From NCBI RefSeq assembly GCF_900115175.1, contig NZ_FOYV01000001.1, forward strand, positions 2,294,001 to 2,358,000: a stretch of 64,000 nt of DNA. Direction: 5' to 3'. The notes below the pieces were generated by a model. It was given only the letters and a program-made list of their open reading frames with translations. It searched no databases and was not told where the DNA came from. How positions within the stretch are numbered: the stretch's first letter is position 1; every line of letters starts with the position of its first letter. This document shows positions 46,812-54,609 of the stretch, in pieces. A program made the position numbers and the translations under genes. Source of the stretch: Marinobacter gudaonensis. GTDB lineage: Bacteria; Pseudomonadota; Gammaproteobacteria; Pseudomonadales; Oleiphilaceae.

Positions 46812-47042
46812 TCAGTCCTGGTCGAGGCGGGCAAAGCGGGGCACCTGCTCACCGGCCACCTCCACGGTTTCCCGGAACATGGCGAGGGGCCGCACCCAAA
46901 GGCTGTAATCGCCGTACAGGCAACGGTACACCACCATCTGCTCCTCGGTTTCGCTGTGCCGGGCGATGCCAAGCACCTCGTAATCCTTGCCCTTGTAATG
47001 TCGGTAGCGGCCGGGGCGGATGTCATTCTTGCGTTCTGTCAT
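46812..47042 (-). CDS. DUF1653 small protein
   Basis: A 76-residue cytoplasmic protein that matches the DUF1653 pattern: PGRYRHYKGKDYEVLGIARHSET, then VVYRCLYGDYSLWVRPLAMF. These SH3-like small proteins are common in bacteria and have no established function. It is a single gene 115 bases upstream of the antiporter on the same strand. Confidence 0.88.
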   Translation of the reverse strand: MTERKNDIRPGRYRHYKGKDYEVLGIARHSETEEQMVVYRCLYGDYSLWVRPLAMFRETVEVAGEQVPRFARLDQD

Positions 47043-47199
47043 TCGGGGCCTCTAGGGGGTCGGGTTATGCTGGCGCTGCAGTATGGAGGACGTGCGGCGC
47101 GCAACCGTCTACACTGGAAAAAACCGCAGGGATGCAAACGACTGAGTCAGGGCCTGAAAGTGTAGAACAACCGGACGGGCCCGGAAACCGGAATCGGCT

Positions 47200-48996
47200 A
47201 TGATGCGGCAGGTTTTCTGCATCTTTCTTCTGATAGTTTCGCTTGTACTGCCGTTGTCCGGGCCGGCGTGGGCCGAGCCTGTGGCGTTCCAGTGGCTGGA
47301 GGCCCCAGCCCGGGAGCTGTCATTGCAGGAGGTGCGGGCGTTGCCGCCGGCCGCCTGGCAAACGTCCAGCGCCGATGAGATCTTCAATCGCGGCTTCAGC
47401 GACGGCAGCTTCTGGCTGAAGGTCGAGGTGCCGCCGGAACCGGTCAACCGTGTGCTTGAGGTTGGCTACCCCCTGCTGGACGAAGTATCGGTGTACTGGG
47501 TGCTCAACGGGGAGGTGGTCGAGCGTCACCAGACCGGTGATACCCTGCCCTTCGAAAGCCGACCCATCTACCACCGCAATTTTGTGTTTCTGGTGCCCTC
47601 TAACACCGAGCCGACCACGGCGTATGTCCGGGTGAGTACTCTGGGCGCGGTCCAGATTCCGGTGGAGATCACGCCGTCGGCGCAGTTCCTGGCCAACGAA
47701 CAGCTCTCCTACGGCTGGCAAACGGCGTTCCTGGGCATCATCCTGGCGATGGCGCTGTACAACCTGTTCCTGTTCGTGATTGTGCGCCACTCCACCTATC
47801 TCTGGTACGTGCTCACGGTGGTCGCCACCGGCCTGGTCCAGCTCAATTTTCATGGCTTGCTGTTCCAGTGGCTCTGGCCCAACCTGCCCTTCCTGAACCA
47901 GTATTTCACAGTGCCGGCAATCAGCGCGGCACTGTTCTTCGCCATTAATTTCACCCTCAGATTCCTGAACGTACGCCTGTACAGTAAGCCCAGCTACCGA
48001 TTTATCCAGGTGGCGTGGGTTATCGCCATTGTCTGCTTCCTTTACGGGCTGTTCGGCCCTTATCAGTCGGGTATCGTACTGGTCAGCGTGTTTGCCACCG
48101 TGATGACACCGGCGGCCTGGCTGATCGGGGTGGTCGTCTGGCGCAAGGGGCAGGTCCTTGGCGGCTTCTACGTGCTTGCCTGGACGCCGCTGCTGATCGG
48201 CCACCTGATCCTCGCGGTCAGCAAACTCGGGGTCATGCCCCGCAGTTTTCTCACCGAGTTCGTGCCCCAGGTGGGAGTGGCCCTGGAAGTGATCCTGCTG
48301 TCCTTTGCCATGGCCTACCGGATCAACCTGGAACGTCGTCGGCGTCAGGAAGCCCAGGAGCAGGCGCTGGTGATCCAGCAGCAGGCCAACCAGACCCTGG
48401 AGATGCGGGTGCAGGAGCGTACTGAGGAGCTGGAGCGGGCCAATGACCAGCTCAGGGCCATCAGTCTGACCGATGGACTGACTCACGTGGCCAACCGTCG
48501 CCGGTTTGACCAGAAGCTGGACGACGAGTGGAAGCGCGCCCTGCGACAGGGCCACCCGTTGAGTCTGCTCCTGATCGATATCGACCATTTCAAGCGGGTC
48601 AACGATGACCACGGCCATCTGGTGGGCGATGACTGCCTGACAGAGGTGGCCAGCCTGTGCACCGAAGAAGTGCAGCGGTCCGGGGATCTGCTGGCCCGAT
48701 ACGGTGGCGAGGAGTTCAGCATCCTGCTGCCGGCCACACCCGAGGATGGCGCCGTTCGCGTGGCGGAGCGGGTCCGGCTGGCGGTGGCCCGGTCTCCGGT
48801 TTATTCCGGAGAGCACATGGCGCCGGTCCACCTGACCATCAGCGTCGGGGTGGCGACGCTCATTCCCACCGCCGATCTTGAACCCCAGGAGTTGATTCGC
48901 CAGGCGGATGAGGCCCTGTACGCCGCCAAGGCGGCGGGCCGCAACCGCGTGATGGTAGCGCGGGGCTTTCGGGCGGCGGTGGCGCCTAGTTCTTGA
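47200..48996 (+). CDS. 7TMR-DISM diguanylate cyclase
   Basis: A 598-residue membrane sensor. A signal peptide (1-25) precedes a periplasmic 7TMR-DISMED2 domain (about 30-160, with FNRGFSDGSFWLKVEV), then seven membrane segments (about 170-385), a coiled coil (about 390-430, QTLEMRVQERTEELERANDQ) and a GGDEF domain (430-595). GGEEF starts at residue 502 and DGLTHVANRRRFD is intact, so it should make cyclic di-GMP in response to a periplasmic ligand. A second ATG one codon later is possible. Its 3' end overlaps the convergent DoxX gene by 11 bases. Confidence 0.94.
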   Translation: MMRQVFCIFLLIVSLVLPLSGPAWAEPVAFQWLEAPARELSLQEVRALPPAAWQTSSADEIFNRGFSDGSFWLKVEVPPEPVNRVLEVGYPLLDEVSVYWVLNGEVVERHQTGDTLPFESRPIYHRNFVFLVPSNTEPTTAYVRVSTLGAVQIPVEITPSAQFLANEQLSYGWQTAFLGIILAMALYNLFLFVIVRHSTYLWYVLTVVATGLVQLNFHGLLFQWLWPNLPFLNQYFTVPAISAALFFAINFTLRFLNVRLYSKPSYRFIQVAWVIAIVCFLYGLFGPYQSGIVLVSVFATVMTPAAWLIGVVVWRKGQVLGGFYVLAWTPLLIGHLILAVSKLGVMPRSFLTEFVPQVGVALEVILLSFAMAYRINLERRRRQEAQEQALVIQQQANQTLEMRVQERTEELERANDQLRAISLTDGLTHVANRRRFDQKLDDEWKRALRQGHPLSLLLIDIDHFKRVNDDHGHLVGDDCLTEVASLCTEEVQRSGDLLARYGGEEFSILLPATPEDGAVRVAERVRLAVARSPVYSGEHMAPVHLTISVGVATLIPTADLEPQELIRQADEALYAAKAAGRNRVMVARGFRAAVAPSS

Positions 48997-49372
48997 GCTT
49001 GTAGCGGCCCGGGCCGAGGAAAATGACCGCCACCGCCGTGAACAGGAAGAAGCCCTGGAGCTCCAGTGCCCAGCCGCCGTTGCCGCCGAGGCTCAGCAGT
49101 TGGTGCGCGTGTACCAGGGCAATGGCAAACAGCATGTTGAAGACGATGATCAGGGCGCCAATGCGGGTCTGGTAGCCGAGAATGACCATCAGCGGCGCCA
49201 GCACTTCGCCGACATACACGCCATAGGCCAGCACCGTTGGCAGGCCATGACTGGCCAGTTCGCCCTCGATAAAGCCGATGCCGTTGAGCAGCTTGGCAAT
49301 GCCGTGAAACAGCATGAGGCCACCCAGGGTCAGGCGGATGATCAGTTTTCCAACGTCAGCGTTTTCGAGCAA
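48986..49372 (-). CDS. DoxX-family membrane protein
   Basis: A 128-residue protein with four membrane segments (LIIRLTLGGLMLFHGIAKLL near residue 8 is the family start, LGYQTRIGALIIVFNMLFAI near 65). DoxX proteins are associated with quinone or thiosulphate oxidation in archaea and with redox homeostasis in other bacteria; the precise activity of this subgroup is unknown. It begins 22 bases after the globin stop on the same strand and is probably the last gene of the copper/globin/cyclic di-GMP operon. Confidence 0.88.
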   Translation of the reverse strand: MLENADVGKLIIRLTLGGLMLFHGIAKLLNGIGFIEGELASHGLPTVLAYGVYVGEVLAPLMVILGYQTRIGALIIVFNMLFAIALVHAHQLLSLGGNGGWALELQGFFLFTAVAVIFLGPGRYKLKN

Positions 49373-49394
49373 GGTCCGGTCTCCGTGTCAGGTG

Positions 49395-49823
49395 TTAAAG
49401 GTTGCGGATGTCAGGATACAGGGGAACGAGGCGCTTGATCATCCGGTTCTGGGCGCCGGTGGGCACATCGTTTTCCTCCATGGCGAGGATCAGATGCTCA
49501 GCCAGGGCATTGAACTGGGTATCGGTGATGGCCATGTCTGCGTGCAGTTCCCGCATTTCGCGGCCAGTGTAGGTGCAGGGGCCGCCGCTGAGCTCACATA
49601 GCTGGTCGGTCAGGTTACGGTGGAACTGGGCCACATTCACCCCTTTGAACTGATGGTTGATGCGGTCGTCTTCCACAATCCGATACAAAAGATCCTCGAC
49701 AATCCGGGCAATACCCTGCCGTTCCCCCAGTTGCTGGTAGAGGGTGGGTTCGGGTGTGCCCTGCAGGGCCTGACAGCCGGCGAGCACCAGAGCTGCCGCC
49801 AGTACGGTGAATCGGGTCATCAT
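49395..49823 (-). CDS. Group 1 truncated haemoglobin with a lipoprotein signal
   Basis: A 142-residue globin whose first 17 residues end in the lipobox LAGC (C17), so it should be an envelope lipoprotein; most truncated globins are cytoplasmic. The 2-on-2 fold shows LYQQLGERQGIARIVEDLLY, YTGREMRELHADM with proximal H94, and a normal C-terminus. Aligned by hand to Mycobacterium GlbN, the distal B10, E7 and E11 positions appear to be L46, F67 and L71 (Tyr, Leu and Gln in GlbN), giving a non-polar haem pocket. Its start overlaps the DUF3034 stop (TGATG). Likely a haem, NO, CO or O2 binder; activity unknown. Confidence 0.85.
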   Translation of the reverse strand: MMTRFTVLAAALVLAGCQALQGTPEPTLYQQLGERQGIARIVEDLLYRIVEDDRINHQFKGVNVAQFHRNLTDQLCELSGGPCTYTGREMRELHADMAITDTQFNALAEHLILAMEENDVPTGAQNRMIKRLVPLYPDIRNL

Positions 49824-50698
49824 CAGAAACTCCCCTGCAGAGACAGGTAAAACCCTTGCTGGTCCTCCAGAGTGGCCACATCACCCAGGTTCACCAGCGC
49901 CGCGGTCACGGCCAGGCGCCGGTCTGGCACCCAGGCCACAAACACATCCCACCAGTCGTCTTCGGCGGCAAAACCCAGGTTGTCGGGTTTTTGCCGGTAT
50001 TCCCCGCCCACCAGCCACTGGCGGTTGAGAAACAGTCCCACGCTGCCCTCCACCATCCACTCGTAGCTGTTGTTGCGATCACCGCCGAACCCCAGCAGGC
50101 CGCCCTGGTTGGCGCGGGTGCCACGGGTGGTCACGTTGACCAGCAGGTTGCGGTTCAGCACCGCGGCGAAGAACAGCTTGCTGCCGCCGAAGTAGACATC
50201 GGTGCCGCTGTCGTCCCGGGCGCCGATGGCCGAGGGTACCGTGAAGTCACCTTGGCGCTTGTGCTGGATGCCCGCAGACCACTGCCCCCAGGGGCTATAA
50301 AGAACATCTCCGAACAGCCGCAGCTTGGCCCCGAAAATATCCTGGTTCAGTTCGTCCTGTTCCAGCCCGAAGCCGTTCTTGAGGGTGAACACCAGGCTGT
50401 CCAGATCCAGGGTCTGGCGGGCCACCGTTACCTCAATCCGGTTGTTCCAGTTCAGGCCGGCCCCGGTGACCGACAGGCTGTAATCATCCACCTCGGCCCG
50501 GCTCAGGGTGAGCGTGCCGCCCCACTCCCGGTCGCTGGCGTAACTGCCCAGCAGGGCCCAGGGCACGAGGCCGCCACCGGCGGCGCCCTCGATGGTTGTG
50601 ACACCACCCGTGGCCCAGATCCGGCTGCCGATGTCGGCAAAGGCCGAAGGAGCCGCCCAAAGCGCCAGCGTTAGCACGACGAGGGGTCGGATCATCAT
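49823..50698 (-). CDS. DUF3034 family exported protein, probable outer-membrane barrel
   Basis: A 291-residue protein with a signal peptide (cleavage after AFA at residue 21). The mature part is rich in alternating beta-strands with aromatic girdle residues and ends in LSLQGSF, the terminal phenylalanine typical of outer-membrane barrels. I recognise the sequence as DUF3034; no function is known. It is coupled on both sides: its ATG overlaps the EAL gene stop and its stop overlaps the globin start. A channel or anchor for the exported globin or copper protein is speculation. Confidence 0.8.
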   Translation of the reverse strand: MMIRPLVVLTLALWAAPSAFADIGSRIWATGGVTTIEGAAGGGLVPWALLGSYASDREWGGTLTLSRAEVDDYSLSVTGAGLNWNNRIEVTVARQTLDLDSLVFTLKNGFGLEQDELNQDIFGAKLRLFGDVLYSPWGQWSAGIQHKRQGDFTVPSAIGARDDSGTDVYFGGSKLFFAAVLNRNLLVNVTTRGTRANQGGLLGFGGDRNNSYEWMVEGSVGLFLNRQWLVGGEYRQKPDNLGFAAEDDWWDVFVAWVPDRRLAVTAALVNLGDVATLEDQQGFYLSLQGSF

Positions 50699-53076
50699 CC
50701 GGTGTACTCCCGTTTTGTTTCGCTCAATTCCGGTTCACGCTCGGCCAGCTTTCTGACGGTCTCCGCCAGATCGGCTGCTGCTACGGGCCGACTCAGGTAA
50801 AAGCCCTGTCCGAGGTTACAGCCCCAACGCTGCAGGAGCTGCCACGTATTATGGTTTTCAATGCCTTCCGCCACCACTTTCAGCCCCAGACCATGGGCCA
50901 TCTCGATGGTGGACCGGACAATCAGCTGGTCCTGGGGCTCGGAATCCAGCTTCAGCACGAACGACTTGTCGATTTTCAGCTCCTGCACGGGCAGTGTGCG
51001 TAACTGCGACAGCGAGGAATAACCGGTGCCAAAATCGTCCACCGACAGGGTCACTCCCAGATCCCGGAGCCGCCTGAGCGTTGTCAGTGCTTCTTCCGGA
51101 TCTTCCATCAGCGCACTTTCGGTAACCTCCAGGGTGATCCGATCCAGATCGTGGTGCCAGTTGCTGAAACTGTCGGCAACGTGCTGGATCAGCGAGTGCC
51201 AGGTCAGGTCCATGGCAGACAGGTTGATGGCAATGCCGGTGTCGATCCCGTCCCGGTGCCACTGGCGGGCGTCGCTGGCCACCCGTTGCAGAATGTGCGC
51301 GGTGAGCTCGTGGATCTGGCCAGACTGTTCGGCAAGAAAGATGAACTCCTCCGGCGAGACAAACCCGAGTTCTGGGTGGATCCAGCGCACCAGGGCTTCC
51401 ACCTGCACCAGCTGGCCGGTGCGGCTGTCCAGCTTGGGCTGGTAGTTCATGTGCAAACAGTTGGTCAGGATGGCGGCATGCAGGTCGGTGATCAGTTTCA
51501 GCTCCCGGAGGTGACTTTCGTCGCGACCGGGCTGGTAACGGGTGAAGGGTTCCGGATGCGCCTCGGCCTGCTCGAAGGTGAGGTTGAGCCGGCGGCGCAG
51601 TGCATTGGTGTCGGCGGCATCCTCGGGCAACTCCATGGTCACCACCGTGACCCGCAGCGAAAACGGCGTCTGGTCGATCTGGAGCGGCGATTCGATCAGG
51701 TCGTGCAGTTCGCTGACCCGCTGATCCCGCTCTTCCGGTGCCATGGGCGGGATCAGGGCCAGAAACTCGCCACCGCCGGTGCGGGCAATAATGTGGGCGT
51801 CGGGCAGGGCATCCTGAAGACGCCGGGAGGTCTCCGCCAGCACCTTGTCGCCAAATTCCAGGCCCAGGGTGTCGTTGATGTCGGACAGATCGTTCAGGCG
51901 AATGCCGATCAGGGTGCAGGCTCCGGCACGTTCGAAAAGGTCCCGCGCCACGTCCATCAGCGCATTGCGGTTGCCCAGACCGGTCACGTCATCGTGGCTG
52001 GCGGCATAGCGGATCTGGGCCTCTCGTTCCCGGAGGCTTTTCAGCATGTCCCGTAGGGCATTGCGCAGCTGGGTCAGCTCGCCGCCGGCCCGGATCGTCG
52101 GTGGTTCGGGCGATTCGCCGTTGCCAATGGCGCGGGCGTAGCTGGCCAGCTGAAGCACTGGCTGGCCGAGGGTCCGGGCGATGATCAGCGCCAGCAGAAT
52201 GGCGAACACGAGGATGGCGCAGACCAGCAGGGCCATCTCGACGGCCCTCTGGTAATAGCTCTGAAGCGTAGCATCCCGGCTGATCAACAGGATGGTCTGG
52301 ACCGGCGCGGGATTGCCCTCTGTACTGCCCTCACCATCGCCGCCGCCGAGGTTGATGATGCGGGTAAAATAGCCCGAGCTTTCAATCAGGCTGCCGGATC
52401 CGGCAGCCCGGGCCAGTTCCCGGGTCAGCGTCTGGTCAATGTCGGTGGTTGCGGCAAACCGCTGGTATTGGCTGTTCGATTCCGAGCGGGCCCGGAAAAT
52501 CACCGAGGTATCGCTCAGGCGGGCGATCACCTCGGCCAGCGCCTGGTCCATGGCAAAGCCGATGACCAGCCAGGCCCGCAGGCCTGGGGCCTCAACAGGA
52601 ATCACCAGGACCTCATAGCCCTGCCCGTCGATGGCCCGGATCGAGCGGGCAAATCCGTCCTGGCGGGCCTTTGCCAGTTGGCCTGGTGGAATTTCGGGTA
52701 GGGGGTGGATTCCGGTGGTTGCCAGGGGTACGCCCTCGGTGTCCAGAATCAGGGCAAAGCCGGCGCCGACACGAGCGCTGTGGTTTTCAAGGGCGCTGGC
52801 GATGGTGGCCGGGTCCCGGCTGGCCACCGCGGATCGGAAACCAAAGTCACGAACCAGCACGCTCAGCCGGGACAGTTCAAGCTCGGTGCGCCGGTCGATC
52901 ACCTCCCGGGTCAGGCGCTCGCCGATGGCCAACTGGTTCAATGCCCGGCTCTTCTCATCCTCGAACAGGTACACCATGAGCATGGCGATCACCACCAGGC
53001 TCACCAGCGCCACCAGTGCAATCATGGCGGCGATCAGTCGCCCACGGAAGCCAAGCCGGGAGACAATCCTCATCAA
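50695..53076 (-). CDS. Membrane-bound GGDEF/EAL cyclic di-GMP phosphodiesterase
   Basis: A 793-residue protein: membrane helix (15-37), a periplasmic sensor domain of about 240 residues, second helix (about 280-305), HAMP linker, GGDEF (about 360-520) and EAL (about 535-785). The GGDEF signature is altered to GGGEF near residue 435, while the EAL motif (EALVRWIHPELG) and DDFGTGYSSL are intact, so it most likely degrades cyclic di-GMP with the GGDEF acting as a regulatory site. It starts inside the copper-protein stop (4-base overlap), which suggests the periplasmic sensor reads something linked to that protein. Confidence 0.92.
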   Translation of the reverse strand: MMRIVSRLGFRGRLIAAMIALVALVSLVVIAMLMVYLFEDEKSRALNQLAIGERLTREVIDRRTELELSRLSVLVRDFGFRSAVASRDPATIASALENHSARVGAGFALILDTEGVPLATTGIHPLPEIPPGQLAKARQDGFARSIRAIDGQGYEVLVIPVEAPGLRAWLVIGFAMDQALAEVIARLSDTSVIFRARSESNSQYQRFAATTDIDQTLTRELARAAGSGSLIESSGYFTRIINLGGGDGEGSTEGNPAPVQTILLISRDATLQSYYQRAVEMALLVCAILVFAILLALIIARTLGQPVLQLASYARAIGNGESPEPPTIRAGGELTQLRNALRDMLKSLREREAQIRYAASHDDVTGLGNRNALMDVARDLFERAGACTLIGIRLNDLSDINDTLGLEFGDKVLAETSRRLQDALPDAHIIARTGGGEFLALIPPMAPEERDQRVSELHDLIESPLQIDQTPFSLRVTVVTMELPEDAADTNALRRRLNLTFEQAEAHPEPFTRYQPGRDESHLRELKLITDLHAAILTNCLHMNYQPKLDSRTGQLVQVEALVRWIHPELGFVSPEEFIFLAEQSGQIHELTAHILQRVASDARQWHRDGIDTGIAINLSAMDLTWHSLIQHVADSFSNWHHDLDRITLEVTESALMEDPEEALTTLRRLRDLGVTLSVDDFGTGYSSLSQLRTLPVQELKIDKSFVLKLDSEPQDQLIVRSTIEMAHGLGLKVVAEGIENHNTWQLLQRWGCNLGQGFYLSRPVAAADLAETVRKLAEREPELSETKREYTG

Positions 53077-53750
53077 AGCTCACGAAAGCGTTGCTGGAGC
53101 AAATCCAGGGAGCTTTCCGCCGGAGCTTCCGGTACCAGCGACAGGGAAACCGAGGCCGGTTCGCTGGTGGTCACCTCCACGGTGATCGGCCGGGTGTTGT
53201 CTGGCAGCCTGGGGTGCCAGATCTCAAGCCCGATCCGTCCGGGACTGTCGGAACTCCGCGAGGGTTCCAGGGACAGCGTCACCTGGCCGGCATCATCGGT
53301 CGTGCCGACCGCCGGGGTGTCGGACACCACGACAAAGCCCTGCATCTGATCGTGAATGTTGCAGCCGAGCTCCACGACTCCGGGTTGGTCGAACACGATG
53401 GGTGCCTCCGGCCGGCCGGCGTAGAGCTCGATATTGAAGGTCTTGGCCGGAGAGAACGAATAGACGTGGTGCTGGGTGTTGTCCCGGTTCGGAAAATCCA
53501 CGCTCGAGCCCACCGGAACCACCAGAATCTGCGGGTGAAATGCCCGGTTCTTCTGATAGATTTCCGCTGTGTCAGGAGTCGGTTTGTTGCGGGTATCCAC
53601 GGAAACCACGGCGCCTGCAACAGGCTCTCCGGTGCCCTCGAGGGTCACCGTTATCGGCAACTCAAGTGCGACGGCAAAAACAGGACACGACGCCAATAAC
53701 AGGATTGCTGGCAATCCAGCGGCAGATACTCTCTTCATACGCTTGGGCAT
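53073..53750 (-). CDS. Exported cupredoxin-like type-1 copper protein
   Basis: A 225-residue protein of the group usually annotated methylamine utilization protein. The signal peptide ends near residue 27, although LASC at 19-22 could be a lipobox. The cupredoxin domain (about 30-145) shows ligands H94/H95 in TQHHVYSFS and C130, H133, M136 in LGCNIHDQMQG, a type-1 copper site. The C-terminal 80 residues are a beta extension. I took the ATG one base after the previous stop (TGAAATG), favouring termination-reinitiation; a start four codons later is possible. There are no mau genes here, so the annotation name says little about its role. Confidence 0.82.
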   Translation of the reverse strand: MPKRMKRVSAAGLPAILLLASCPVFAVALELPITVTLEGTGEPVAGAVVSVDTRNKPTPDTAEIYQKNRAFHPQILVVPVGSSVDFPNRDNTQHHVYSFSPAKTFNIELYAGRPEAPIVFDQPGVVELGCNIHDQMQGFVVVSDTPAVGTTDDAGQVTLSLEPSRSSDSPGRIGLEIWHPRLPDNTRPITVEVTTSEPASVSLSLVPEAPAESSLDLLQQRFREL

Positions 53751-53751
53751 T

Positions 53752-54402
53752 TCAGGACATACGGGGACCAAGGGAAAAGCGGATGTGGTTCCTTTCCAGC
53801 AGATTTTCCCAGTAATGCCGCATCCAGTCCCAGGCGGCGTTGTTGACCTGTTCCACGAATGGATCGAGGTTCAGCTCGTAATAATCCGGTGTGCCGGCGA
53901 TCTGCAGCACGGTGACGGTGATGGAATCGTCCAGTTCATTGGCGAAGGGTTCGCCGATCAACTGATGCGCCAGCAGATTGGCACGAGTCGCTTCCAGGTC
54001 GACCAGCTCGCTGGCGCGGGTAAAGCGATTGTTCTCGTGCATCTCCTCCATCAACCGGTGGCAGAGATAGGCCCTGATCAGCAGGCCATCGAGACCGTCG
54101 TATCTTACCAGTAACGCCGACGGCTGCGTGAAGTAGCGAATGGCCGCCTTGACGAAAGGCGCGAACAGCCCGGCCTTGCCGGCTTCACGGGCGCAGGCCT
54201 CTACACATTCGATCAGGCGCGGCGCCATCTCGATATACTCGACCACAAACTGGAACAGACAGGTGGCGGGTTGGTAGCCCTCAATGGTCACAGACGAGGG
54301 CAGCGCAGCAGCCTTTTCATGGAGCTGCCGGAGGAAAGCGCCTGAACGGGCCTCCTTGCGCCGTGCCTGGTCAATGATTTCGAGGACTACCTGTGGTGTC
54401 AT
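53752..54402 (-). CDS. Conserved helical protein of unknown function
   Basis: A 216-residue cytoplasmic protein I do not recognise. It is mostly alpha-helical with many acidic and aromatic residues and no membrane segment or signal peptide. The middle (GYQPATCLFQFVVEYIEMAP) and end (VEQVNNAAWDWMRHYWENLL) look conserved-family-like. I chose the ATG at 54402; no good ribosome site precedes it and in-frame codons continue upstream to 54531, so the start is uncertain. It appears to be the first gene of the leftward operon, one base before the copper protein. Confidence 0.7.
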   Translation of the reverse strand: MTPQVVLEIIDQARRKEARSGAFLRQLHEKAAALPSSVTIEGYQPATCLFQFVVEYIEMAPRLIECVEACAREAGKAGLFAPFVKAAIRYFTQPSALLVRYDGLDGLLIRAYLCHRLMEEMHENNRFTRASELVDLEATRANLLAHQLIGEPFANELDDSITVTVLQIAGTPDYYELNLDPFVEQVNNAAWDWMRHYWENLLERNHIRFSLGPRMS

Positions 54403-54609
54403 TTCAGGAGATGCCAATGTCTGAACGAATTGAGGTCGCAAGGCGCCTCCCGTTGCAAGAAACGTTAAACAACGAGTTACCCGGCAGGAGAAGGGGGCTG
54501 GCCACCACGTCGCGCCTGCCTTTTCTGACAAGTGTAGCCGAGATTTTCCGGACTGCTTTTCTGACGCGGTGAAAATGCGCAGCTGTAATGTAAGCGAGCC
54601 CGATTCGTG

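Noticed and set aside
53073..53750. Taking the copper protein as part of methylamine metabolism
   Set aside because: The usual family name suggests it, but no mau structural or maturation genes are present in the neighbourhood.
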